A DNA stretch of 64,000 nucleotides from Cedecea neteri NBRC 105707 = ATCC 33855 (GTDB taxonomy: Bacteria > Pseudomonadota > Gammaproteobacteria > Enterobacterales > Enterobacteriaceae), in the NCBI RefSeq assembly GCF_001571265.1, contig NZ_BCTL01000020.1, positions 1-64,000 on the forward strand. The letters are read 5' to 3'. Below are positions 34,874 to 43,488 of the stretch, piece by piece (the stretch's first letter is position 1; every line of letters begins with the position of its first letter). Under the pieces are notes generated by a model, which was given only the letters and a program-made list of their open reading frames with translations, was not told the DNA's origin and searched no databases. The position numbers and the translations under genes were made by a program.

Positions 34874-35415
34874 TTAACGACCTCAATTCCAGGGAGCTCT
34901 ATTGTCGTTTAAAGTGTGCCGGCATTTTACGGGAAGGTTACATTACTGTAAACATGAATGGCTCAGTGTCAGTAGGGTGTTACTGGGTTCTGCCTACGAT
35001 GTCACACAGAATGCAACAAACTGTAAAATCTAGCGTTGGTGCGTGGGGGCCGCAGGTTATAACGAAAACCTATGTTGGCGGAAATAGTCCGGGGAAATGA
35101 GTATAACCAGCCAAATTGAAATACATTTAATTAACAATGCGGCATCATTTGTCACATATTACCAACAAATATTAATTTCTCACCGGGCTGAATCGTTAAG
35201 GATAATCTTTTAATGCTTATTGAACAAAGTAATTAAAGAAAACTGTATTTAATTACGATAAATAGTCCTCGACGGTAACACTTAACGACCTGAGTAATTA
35301 ATAGACAATAAAAGTAACTATCCGGTATTAATTACTTCATCTTAATGACAAACATCGATGAATACGGCGGGATTGAGGGCGCTGAATATCCATCACTCTT
35401 CACAGGGATAAGGTA
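34874..35415. promoter_or_regulatory. cyoA-hscC divergent control region, AT-rich with four GTAATTAA boxes
   Basis: A 542-bp gap with no ORF of note. The cyoA side (34874-35090) is of mixed composition with no clear promoter I can fix. The hscC side (35100-35350) is AT-rich and contains GTAATTAAA-N10-TTTAATTAC (35229-35256) and GTAATTAATA-N32-TATTAATTAC (35294-35345), both perfect inverted pairs. ArcA recognises GTTAATTA-like direct repeats and H-NS binds AT-rich DNA; neither assignment is proven. Confidence 0.6.
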
Positions 35416-37116
35416 ATGACAGGACACGTATCACCCATTATTGGCATCGATCTTGGCACCTCCAATAGCGCAGTCTCCTGGTTCAGCGAGGGCGCAGCGA
35501 CGCTGGCTTTAGGCCAAAAAGGTGAGCGCTTAACGCCTTCCGTTGTTGGGCTTGATGATGAAGGGCATCTGCTGGTAGGCGAGGCGGCAAAGGCTCGACT
35601 GGTTAGCCATCCTCATCTGACGGTTGCCAGTTTTAAGCGCTATATGGGCACCGAGAAAGTTTTCACCCTCGGCAAACAGTCATTTCGTGCCGAAGAGCTT
35701 TCCGCATTAGTGCTGCGAAAATTAAAAGCCGATGCCGAAGTTGCGCTTGGTTGTGAAGTCACGCGTGCGGCTATTACCGTTCCGGCTTATTTCAATGACT
35801 CCCAGCGCAAAGCAGTTAAAGCCGCAGGGCAAATGGCCGGACTCGAGGTTGAACGCCTCTTAAACGAGCCTACTGCGGCAGCACTGGCCTACGGATTAGC
35901 CGACAGCCGCGAGCAAAAATTCCTGATCTTCGACTTAGGCGGCGGTACATTTGATGTTTCCATCGTGGATATGTTCGAGGGCGTGATTGAAGTTCGTGCC
36001 AGCAGCGGCGATGCCTGGCTTGGCGGCGATGATTTTACCGAAGCCCTGCGCCAGTGGATGCTGAGCTGCTATCCCCAGCTGACGCTGGATAACCCAGAGC
36101 TTGCCGCTGACCTGACCCGCCAGGCCGAATCCCTGAAACAGCAGCTCAGCAGTCAGGACAGAGCCAGCGCGAAGCTGGTTCATGCAGGGGAAGAATTTAG
36201 CTGGGATCTCAACGAAGAGACTTTCCAGAAGTGCTGCGGCGCGCTGCTGTCCCGCCTGAAAAAACCGGTTGTTCAGGCGCTGCAGGATGCGCAATTCGAC
36301 GTTGCGCAACTCGATCACGTTATTCTGGTGGGCGGCGCAACGCGAATGCCTCTGGTACGCCAGTTGGTGACCCGAATGTTTGGTCGCTTCCCGCGTAATG
36401 AACTGAATCCCGATGAAGTTGTGGCGCTGGGGGCTGGCGTTCAGGCCGGGCTTATTGCAGAAGACAAAGCCCTGGACGACGTGGTGCTTACCGACGTCAT
36501 GCCTTACTCACTGGGTATTGCCGTATCGCGTCGAAACGGCGACAGAGTCGAAGAAGGCTTTTTCTCGCCGCTGATCGAGCGTAATGCTTTTGTGCCGGTA
36601 AGCGTGATGCAGACCTTCAGCACCATGAACGACAACCAGCGGCAGATAGATATTGAGGTCTACCAGGGGGAATCGCGCAAAGTCAGCGACAACCTGCTGC
36701 TGGATAGCATGTCGATTAAGATCCCGACGCGCAAAGCGGGAGAGGTGAGCGTGGATGTACGCTTCACCTATACCCTCGACGGCATTCTGGAAGTGGAATG
36801 CAAGATTAGCGGCGAGCAAAGCGCCTCGACAATGGTGATTGAAAAAGCGCCGGGCACGCTCAGCGCCGAGGAAATTGCGAAGCGTTTAAAACAGCTTGAT
36901 GCCCTTAAACAGCATCCTCGTGATGTGCCCGAAAACCGCCAGCTGGCTGCCGAGGCGTCAAAACGCTATGAGCAGACGCTGGGAGACAGACGCCAGATTA
37001 TCGATCATTACGCCACGCAATTTGAACAAGCGCTGGACCGCCAGGACCTGCGAATTATTGCCGCCGCGCGGGACGAACTGCGTCGGGTGCTAGACCAGCT
37101 TAACGACGGACTGTAA
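35416..37116 (+). CDS. hscC: Hsp70-family chaperone HscC-like
   Basis: A 566-residue Hsp70, shorter than DnaK (638), with length and motifs close to E. coli HscC (556). Nucleotide-binding domain: GIDLGTSNSAVSW (~10), NEPTAAALAYG, FDLGGGTFDVSIVD, VGGATRMPLVRQ. Substrate-binding beta domain at ~385-490 (PYSLGIAVSRRNGDR, VYQGESRKVSDN). The lid is short and lacks the DnaK C-terminal EEVKDKK-type tail. In E. coli HscC modulates sigma-70 activity and works with a DjlB/DjlC J-protein; here a J-protein gene starts two bp later. In K-12 hscC lies elsewhere on the chromosome. Confidence 0.88.
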   Translation: MTGHVSPIIGIDLGTSNSAVSWFSEGAATLALGQKGERLTPSVVGLDDEGHLLVGEAAKARLVSHPHLTVASFKRYMGTEKVFTLGKQSFRAEELSALVLRKLKADAEVALGCEVTRAAITVPAYFNDSQRKAVKAAGQMAGLEVERLLNEPTAAALAYGLADSREQKFLIFDLGGGTFDVSIVDMFEGVIEVRASSGDAWLGGDDFTEALRQWMLSCYPQLTLDNPELAADLTRQAESLKQQLSSQDRASAKLVHAGEEFSWDLNEETFQKCCGALLSRLKKPVVQALQDAQFDVAQLDHVILVGGATRMPLVRQLVTRMFGRFPRNELNPDEVVALGAGVQAGLIAEDKALDDVVLTDVMPYSLGIAVSRRNGDRVEEGFFSPLIERNAFVPVSVMQTFSTMNDNQRQIDIEVYQGESRKVSDNLLLDSMSIKIPTRKAGEVSVDVRFTYTLDGILEVECKISGEQSASTMVIEKAPGTLSAEEIAKRLKQLDALKQHPRDVPENRQLAAEASKRYEQTLGDRRQIIDHYATQFEQALDRQDLRIIAAARDELRRVLDQLNDGL

Positions 37117-37118
37117 AC

Positions 37119-38444
37119 ATGGCGACGATATGGGATGTGCTGGGCATTGAGCCCACAACGGATGAACGTGAAATTCGTCGCGCTTATGCCCGCGAGTTAA
37201 AGCTGCGACGGCCGGACAAAGATCCGCAGGGCTTTCAGGCGTTGCGCGAGGCGTTTGATAGTGCCAAACGCTATGCCAGTTCTACGCGAGAAACGCTCTG
37301 GATAGACGCGCGGGATACCGTGTTAGTCGATGAGCCTGGCCCTGAGTTTATTGAGGAAGACACCCCGCCTTCTACACAAGCTGAAGTGTCGGAGGAAGGC
37401 TGGAATAGAAATGAACTCTGGCAGCAGGCGCAGGTGTTCGCCGCGCTGTTACTCAGGGATGAAACCACGGGTTTTGGCGAGTTACACCACTACCTTGAGC
37501 AAGAGATTCCCGATTCACTGACGGCCGGGAAAACTTTTAGTCTGATGCTTGCCGAAGCGCTCAGCGAGCAGCCCTGGCTTTACCGCAGCCTGTTGAATGA
37601 AGTCTCTTCGATTATGGGCTGGCAGATTGATAACTACCGCTCATCTCAACTGCCTGACTGGCTGATACATGCTCTCGACGTCCAGATTGCCAATACCGAG
37701 CAAGAAAACTACTGGTTAATTCTGAGCCGGCAATACGATGGCGGTATGCTGGCCCAACTTAAATGGCGATTGTTAACAGAAAAGGGTGCCGGCATCCCCT
37801 GGTGGGCGTGGCTGGTACCGGATTTTATTCAGCAATTAAGAAATCAGGTTATCGAGGTGCGGCAGCGGTTTCCTTTATTACAGGAGCGGCTTAACCCTGC
37901 CCTGCTCGAGGCGGTTGATAAACCCAGACTGGTGCTCAGTTGGGAAACCATTATTACCGTGGTTTTCTGGGGGTATACGGCCTGGTTACCGGGTCATGAG
38001 TCGTTGAAAATGGCCGCGCATGCCGTGGCTATGTTGGGGGTTGTGGCTCTCTATCTCTGGGGATATCCGGCTTTAATGCGCCTTTGTAGGCAGCACCCGG
38101 GGCGATTAGAGAGGGTTGAGTCCTACTTTTGGCTGATTTCGTTAGTTATTCTGTTTTCCCCCTTTTATAAACTGTTCCATCACTTGTATTACTTAGATAA
38201 CAAAGCCAGTTCAGGTCTGACGCGTGTGCTGATGGTGGCGGCTATTTTGCTGGTTCCACTGGGTTTTACTCTGTGGGAAAAACGTAGCCGCTGGAGGACG
38301 CTTCCGCAGAGCATTGTGAAGACTATTATCGTTTTCCCTGTCAAAGTCATTCGCGACCTTCCGCCGTTGGTTAATGTGCTGGCTGCGATATTGCTGCCCA
38401 TGCTTTACGGCATCATTATCGAAATGGTCTATTTCATAAAATAA
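37119..38444 (+). CDS. Membrane-anchored J-domain protein (DjlB/DjlC-like)
   Basis: A 441-residue co-chaperone candidate. The J-domain occupies residues 1-52 (IWDVLGIEPTTDEREIRRAY). The HPD motif reads Arg31-Pro-Asp, so its His is replaced; I recall DjlB/DjlC proteins as similar but cannot verify. Residues ~60-270 are soluble and mostly helical. The C-terminal ~170 residues hold four to five membrane helices (IITVVFWGYTAWL, YFWLISLVILFSPF, VLMVAAILLVPLGF, VLAAILLPMLYGII). Two bp after the Hsp70 gene, so co-translated and probably its dedicated partner at the membrane. Ends at a strong terminator. Confidence 0.85.
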   Translation: MATIWDVLGIEPTTDEREIRRAYARELKLRRPDKDPQGFQALREAFDSAKRYASSTRETLWIDARDTVLVDEPGPEFIEEDTPPSTQAEVSEEGWNRNELWQQAQVFAALLLRDETTGFGELHHYLEQEIPDSLTAGKTFSLMLAEALSEQPWLYRSLLNEVSSIMGWQIDNYRSSQLPDWLIHALDVQIANTEQENYWLILSRQYDGGMLAQLKWRLLTEKGAGIPWWAWLVPDFIQQLRNQVIEVRQRFPLLQERLNPALLEAVDKPRLVLSWETIITVVFWGYTAWLPGHESLKMAAHAVAMLGVVALYLWGYPALMRLCRQHPGRLERVESYFWLISLVILFSPFYKLFHHLYYLDNKASSGLTRVLMVAAILLVPLGFTLWEKRSRWRTLPQSIVKTIIVFPVKVIRDLPPLVNVLAAILLPMLYGIIIEMVYFIK

Positions 38445-38473
38445 AAAAGCCCCCGGTATACGCCGGGGGCTTT
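38443..38473. terminator. Bidirectional terminator between the J-protein and DASS genes
   Basis: The stem GCCCCCGG/CCGGGGGC is flanked by AAAAAA on the left and TTT on the right. It serves both convergent genes. Confidence 0.85.
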
Positions 38474-38491
38474 CACATCAAGCGCCGTGCA

Positions 38492-40003
38492 TCAGAACAT
38501 CAGCACCATCCACGGATAGCTGATAAGCATCAGCGAACACAGGAAGATGGCGCCAAAGATGGTGCCCATTCGCCAGTAGTCTTTGGTTGGCAGGTAGCCG
38601 CTACCGTAGTAAATCGGGCTTGGGCCGGTGCCGTACGGAGTAATGATCCCCATCACGCCCAGTGACGTCACCATCATCAGGCAGAAGACCGGCATATTAA
38701 TCCCCGGAATAGACGCGGCAATGGTCAGGGTCGCTGGCAGCAGGGCGGTGGTGTGCGCCGTGGTGCTGGCAAAAAGATAGTGCAGCAGGTAGAACGCCAC
38801 CAGCAGCATCACCGCCGATACCTGTGGGTCGAAGCCGTGCAGCAGGGCGGCACCTTCTTTCCCCAGCCAGGCGATAAAGCCCACGCGTGCCAGACCATCG
38901 GCCAGCGCCACCAGGGTGGCAAACCAGGCAAAGGTATTCCAGGCTGGTTTATTGCTGATAATGTCGTTCCAGTTCAGCACGCCGGTCCACAGCATCAGGA
39001 TGATAACCAGCAGGGCAGCCATCGCTGGCTCAATCCACGCGGCGGCAAAAATCCACATCAGCAGGGCGCTACACACGAACAGCAGCAGCAGGATTTCGTT
39101 GCGCGACAGTTTGCCCAGTTTTTCCAGCTCTGCGGCGGCCCATTTCGGCACTTCGTCATTCACCTTCACTTCCGGCGGATAGAACCAGTAGGCCAGCAGC
39201 GGCATGGTAAGGATCAGCAGCACGCCCAGCGGCAGGAAGGCCAGGAACCACATCCCCCAGGAGATCTCGAAGCCAATGATGCTTTTCACCAACGCCAGCG
39301 CCAGCAGGTTTGGTGCCAGCGCGGAGAGGAACATCGAGCTGGTGATACAGGCGGCGCTGATTGCGACCCACATCAGGTAAGAGCCAATTCTGCGCGAGCT
39401 TGGATCGTTCGGCAGAGAGCCATAAAGCGGCGGCAGGTTGGCAATAATCGGGTAGATGGTACCCCCGCTGCGTGCGGTGTTAGACGGCGTGAACGGGGCG
39501 AGCAGCAGGTCGGCGAAAGTTATTGCGTAGCCCAGCGTCAGGCTGCGTCGGCCCAGATACTTCACCAGAATCAGCGCCAGTCGACGGCCAAACTGCGTTT
39601 TGTCGTAGCCAGCGGCAAACATAAAGGCGCCGAAGATCAACCACACGGTGGAGTTGCTAAAGCCGCTGACCGCCCACTGGAAGGACTGGCTGGCAAGCTT
39701 AAATTTAGGATCAGCCAGCTCGGCCGGGCTGAACAACAGCCACTGGCTGAACAGCGCAATAACCACGATGCCCGTCAGCCCGATAACTGCCCCAGGTAAC
39801 GGTTCGAAGATCAGCCCGACAATCACGCCGACGAAAACGGCAAAGAAGTGCCATGCATAGGGTTCTAGCCCCGCAGGAACCGGAAGCAATAATATAATGA
39901 TGCTGATCAGGATCGGTAAAAATAGCAGTATCAAGCGCTTTTTATTCCCCGCATCTGGAGGCGGTGCTTTCGCTGTCGCGCTTATTGTTGAGGTGTTAGT
40001 CAT
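38492..40003 (-). CDS. DASS-family di/tricarboxylate transporter (CitT/TtdT-like)
   Basis: A 503-residue inner-membrane transporter with ~12-14 helices. The paired substrate/ion motifs are TPSNTARSGG (N-terminal half) and ASTTAHTTALLP plus TPYGTGPSPIYYG (C-terminal half), as in divalent-anion:Na+ symporters and exchangers such as CitT and TtdT. The family moves succinate, fumarate, malate, tartrate, citrate or 2-oxoglutarate; the exact substrate cannot be read. It is divergent from the three-domain flavoprotein across a 644-bp region, which suggests the two handle the same carboxylate. Confidence 0.9.
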   Translation of the reverse strand: MTNTSTISATAKAPPPDAGNKKRLILLFLPILISIIILLLPVPAGLEPYAWHFFAVFVGVIVGLIFEPLPGAVIGLTGIVVIALFSQWLLFSPAELADPKFKLASQSFQWAVSGFSNSTVWLIFGAFMFAAGYDKTQFGRRLALILVKYLGRRSLTLGYAITFADLLLAPFTPSNTARSGGTIYPIIANLPPLYGSLPNDPSSRRIGSYLMWVAISAACITSSMFLSALAPNLLALALVKSIIGFEISWGMWFLAFLPLGVLLILTMPLLAYWFYPPEVKVNDEVPKWAAAELEKLGKLSRNEILLLLFVCSALLMWIFAAAWIEPAMAALLVIILMLWTGVLNWNDIISNKPAWNTFAWFATLVALADGLARVGFIAWLGKEGAALLHGFDPQVSAVMLLVAFYLLHYLFASTTAHTTALLPATLTIAASIPGINMPVFCLMMVTSLGVMGIITPYGTGPSPIYYGSGYLPTKDYWRMGTIFGAIFLCSLMLISYPWMVLMF

Positions 40004-40647
40004 AGCCTGTGCCTTAGAGTTATCATGATGAATTCGATTAATATTCCCTGCAAAACCTGTTTCCCGACTTTTATTTCCACCTCATCTTTTATAGGCAGAA
40101 TTTTATGCATTCATGATAGTTTTTTTAACCGGTGCAAATCTGACCGCTCATCGCACCCGATCCCAGCCCCCATATAACCTTATATTTATTGAGTGATAAG
40201 CGATTGTTTCTTTAATCCTTCATCATACTGAAACAATGGGGGATTATCCCTTCTTTTGCGTTCCTATTGGCCGTGCCAGGTATTTGATTTTGGTTTCTGT
40301 ATAGCAAAAAGCCAACGTTTTTATTTAACTAAAAAATTCGCATCATTTATATCCATAGTCTTTAGGTGGTTAAAGATCAAATCGTAACCTGATGTAAATA
40401 AGCCGCTTCGTTGATTGCCACCGACTATTCAGCATAAGCAAAGCGATATAAACCTTTTGTTATTTATGGTTATTATTTGTATTTGCTTTTTTTAAGGCGT
40501 TGACTAACATTCGAAAAATATATTCCGCAAAATTGCCGTTTCTGTTCCCTAATTCAAATTACGTTACTCCCTGATAATTGTGTTGCCTGCCGGGGCTATT
40601 CATTGAGTGCCGGACAATGTCGACCTCACCTGCTGGAATGATAAAGA
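40004..40647. promoter_or_regulatory. Divergent control region between the DASS and flavoprotein genes
   Basis: A 644-bp gap without a credible gene. It is AT-rich, most strongly from 40300 to 40560. Repeated TTATTTATGGTTATTATTTG (40460-40480 region) resembles ArcA-type direct repeats, and partial TTGAC/TTGAT half-sites could be FNR-like, but no complete FNR box is visible. No clear -35/-10 pair could be fixed. The length suggests several regulators act here. Confidence 0.4.
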
Positions 40648-43425
40648 ATGAACTCCAAAACTCCGATCCTGAAGCCACTCACCTTGCCCAACGGCGCGGT
40701 GCTGAAAAACCGCCTGATCATGGCGCCTATGACCACCTGTACCGGTTTTTACGACGGTAGCGTGCCGAGTGATTTGGTTGAGTATTACCGCGAACGTGCG
40801 GGTACCATCGGCACCGTTATCGTCGAATGCTGCTTTATCGATCCTAAAGGCCCCGCTTTCCCCGGCGCGCTGGCTATCGACAGTGACAACAAAATTCCTG
40901 GCCTGGCGCGAATTGCCAGCGCAATTAAATCCCGGGGTTCTAAAGCCATTCTCCAGATTTATCACGGCGGCCGAATGGTTGAGCCGGAGCTGATTGGCGG
41001 CAAGAAGCCCGTCGCGCCAAGCGCCATTGCCGCGCCGCGTGAAGGGGCCACGACGCCAGAAGCCCTGACCGCTGAAGAAGTGGATGTGATGATCACCAAA
41101 TTTGGTGACGCCGTGAACCGTGCCATTAAAGCCGGGTTTGACGGTGTGGAGATCCACGGTGCAAACACCTACCTGATCCAGCAGTTCTATTCACCAAACT
41201 CCAACCAGCGTGACGATAAATGGGGCGGTAGCCGCGACAACCGCGCTCGCTTCCCGCTGGAAGTGCTCGAAATCACCCACAAAATGGCCAGCCGCTTCGC
41301 CGATGCTTCCTTTATTATCGGTTACCGCTTCTCGCCGGAAGAGATTGAGGTACCGGGCATTCGCTTTGACGACACCATGTACCTGCTGGAAAAGCTGGCG
41401 GAAAGGGGCGTGGATTACCTTCACTTCTCCGTGGGCTATTTCAAGCGCGCTTCGATAGTCGATACTAAAGACCCGACTATGCTGATCAACAAGTATCTGA
41501 CCATGCGTTCTGAAACGCTGGCGAAAGTGCCGGTTATCGGGGTGGGTGGGGTTGTTAACCGCAGCGATGCCGAAGAAGCGCTGGGCCTGGGTTACGACCT
41601 GATTGCCGTCGGTAAAGCCTGTATTGCCTATCCGGACTGGGCCGATCGCATCCTGAAAAACGAAACGCTGGATCTGTTCATCGACAGCACCAGGCGCGAA
41701 GAGTTGTTGATCCCCGAGCCGCTTTGGCGCTTCTCGCTGGTCGATGCCATGATCCGCGACACCAGCACCACTGGCCGCAAATACAAAGCCGGGGTCTTCC
41801 AGGAAAAAGTGGAGGCCGAAGCGCTCAAACTCAAAATCAGCGTCACCCTCGACACTGACCGTATCACCGACATTACCCTGGTGCAGGATGATTCGGTGGA
41901 TGTTGATTTCACTCCAAGCTTCGAGATCCTGCGTTCTCGCATGCTGGTGGCCAACAGCCCGTATGTTGATGCGGTGACCGGGGCAACGGCGCAAAGTGAG
42001 GCCCTGAAGAAAGCGGTATCACGCGCGATGACTACCTCCAGCAAAGAGCACGTTATCGAAGAAGGCGGCAATCCGGACGCGCCGCAAAGCTACGACGTGG
42101 CGGTAATCGGCAGCGGCGGTGCAGGCCTGGCGGCGGCGATTCGTGCCTCTGATGCCGGCGCCCGCGTGGTGATTATTGAGAAGATGCCAACCATCGGCGG
42201 GAACACCATTAAAGCCTCCGTGGGCATGAACGCCGCGGAAACTCGCTTCCAGGCGATGAAGGGCATCAAAGACAGCAAAGAGCTGTTCTACGATGAGACG
42301 CTGAAAGGCGGTAAGTTCAGAAACAATACCGAGTTGCTGAAAGAGTTCGTCGAGCGCGCGCCTGGCGCCATTGACTGGCTGGCAAGCCTGGATATCGTTC
42401 TGAACGACATCACCATCACCGGCGGGATGAGCATCGATCGTACCCACCGTCCTGCAGATCGTTCGGCGGTAGGCGGCTTCTTAATCAGTGGTCTGGTGAA
42501 CAACGTTAACCAGCGCAGCATTGACGTTCTGCTGGATACCACCGTGGAAGAGATCCTGCATGAAAACGGCGTGGTAACCGGGGTTAAAGTCGCTAACGAA
42601 TATAACGAACACCATATTCTGCTGGCGAAAAGCGTCGTTGTGGCCACCGGCGGCTTCAGCGCCAACCGTAAAATGGTGGTCCACTACCGTCCTGAGCTGA
42701 AAGGCTTTGTGACCACCAACCATAAAGGTGCAACCGGGAGCGGTATCGCTCTGCTGGAGAAGATCGGCGCAGGTACGGTGGACATGGATCAGATCCAGAT
42801 CCACCCGACCGTGGAGCAAACCACTTCTTATCTGATCTCCGAGTCCATTCGCGGCGGCGGGGCTATCCTGGTTAGCCAGGAAGGGCAGCGTTTCTTCAAC
42901 GAACTGGAAACGCGTGACAAGGTTTCGGCGGAGATCATCGCCCTGCCTGAAAAGAGCGCCTGGATCCTGTTTGATGAGCAGGTACGCCAGAACAACAAAG
43001 CGGCGGATGAATACATTGCCCGCGGGTTTGTGATAAGCGCCTCAACGGCGGAAGAGCTGGCGGTGAAGCTGAATATGGATGCTCACGCGCTGCAGCAAAC
43101 GCTGGATCGCTACAACGGCTTTGTGAAACAGAAAAAGGACGAGGACTTTGGGCGTACCACCGGGATGCGTTTCCCGCTGGACACCGGGCCTTACTACGCG
43201 ATCCGCATTGCGCCGGGGGTTCACCACACGATGGGCGGTGTCACTATTAACACCAGCGCAGAAGTGGTAACCGAACAGCATCAGGTGATTCAGGGCGTCT
43301 GGGCTGCGGGTGAAGTGGTGGGCGGTATTCACGGTGCCAACCGCATCGGCGGTAACGCGGTCGCCGATATCATCATCTTCGGTACGCTCGCCGGGCAAAA
43401 CGCGGCGGCACACGCGCTGACTTAA
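40648..43425 (+). CDS. Three-domain flavoprotein reductase (OYE + FMN_bind + FAD_binding_2), NADH:fumarate reductase-like
   Basis: A 925-residue cytoplasmic flavoenzyme. Residues ~5-345 are an Old-Yellow-Enzyme barrel (VEIHGAN, His170/Asn173), the likely NADH:FMN site. Residues ~380-460 are an FMN_bind domain with DAVTGAT, whose Thr447 would carry FMN attached by ApbE. Residues ~482-920 are a flavocytochrome-c-type FAD domain (VIGSGGAGLAAA at ~486). Fumarate-reductase residues are kept: His719 in IHPTV, Arg756 in TRDKVS, His859/860 in GVHHTMGG and Arg899 in GANRIGGNA. No signal peptide, no heme motifs. A Klebsiella enzyme of this layout is a soluble NADH:fumarate oxidoreductase; related ones reduce acrylate- or cinnamate-type enoates. 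No apbE is nearby. Confidence 0.88.
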   Translation: MNSKTPILKPLTLPNGAVLKNRLIMAPMTTCTGFYDGSVPSDLVEYYRERAGTIGTVIVECCFIDPKGPAFPGALAIDSDNKIPGLARIASAIKSRGSKAILQIYHGGRMVEPELIGGKKPVAPSAIAAPREGATTPEALTAEEVDVMITKFGDAVNRAIKAGFDGVEIHGANTYLIQQFYSPNSNQRDDKWGGSRDNRARFPLEVLEITHKMASRFADASFIIGYRFSPEEIEVPGIRFDDTMYLLEKLAERGVDYLHFSVGYFKRASIVDTKDPTMLINKYLTMRSETLAKVPVIGVGGVVNRSDAEEALGLGYDLIAVGKACIAYPDWADRILKNETLDLFIDSTRREELLIPEPLWRFSLVDAMIRDTSTTGRKYKAGVFQEKVEAEALKLKISVTLDTDRITDITLVQDDSVDVDFTPSFEILRSRMLVANSPYVDAVTGATAQSEALKKAVSRAMTTSSKEHVIEEGGNPDAPQSYDVAVIGSGGAGLAAAIRASDAGARVVIIEKMPTIGGNTIKASVGMNAAETRFQAMKGIKDSKELFYDETLKGGKFRNNTELLKEFVERAPGAIDWLASLDIVLNDITITGGMSIDRTHRPADRSAVGGFLISGLVNNVNQRSIDVLLDTTVEEILHENGVVTGVKVANEYNEHHILLAKSVVVATGGFSANRKMVVHYRPELKGFVTTNHKGATGSGIALLEKIGAGTVDMDQIQIHPTVEQTTSYLISESIRGGGAILVSQEGQRFFNELETRDKVSAEIIALPEKSAWILFDEQVRQNNKAADEYIARGFVISASTAEELAVKLNMDAHALQQTLDRYNGFVKQKKDEDFGRTTGMRFPLDTGPYYAIRIAPGVHHTMGGVTINTSAEVVTEQHQVIQGVWAAGEVVGGIHGANRIGGNAVADIIIFGTLAGQNAAAHALT

Positions 43426-43431
43426 GGCGAT

Positions 43432-43464
43432 AAAAAAGCCGGCAGGGATAACCTTGCCGGCTTT
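43432..43464. terminator. Bidirectional terminator between the flavoprotein gene and ampG
   Basis: The stem GCCGGCA/TGCCGGC lies between AAAAAA on the left and TTT on the right. The genes converge here. Confidence 0.8.
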
Positions 43465-43488
43465 CTCAGCCCGGTTTTTTTATTCTTA

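Noticed and set aside
38753-39799. 348-codon forward frame opposite the DASS transporter
   Set aside because: Composition is typical of an antisense shadow of a hydrophobic protein.
40004-40647. FNR box in the DASS/flavoprotein gap
   Set aside because: Only half-sites (TTGAT, TTGAC) occur; no TTGAT-N4-ATCAA was found.
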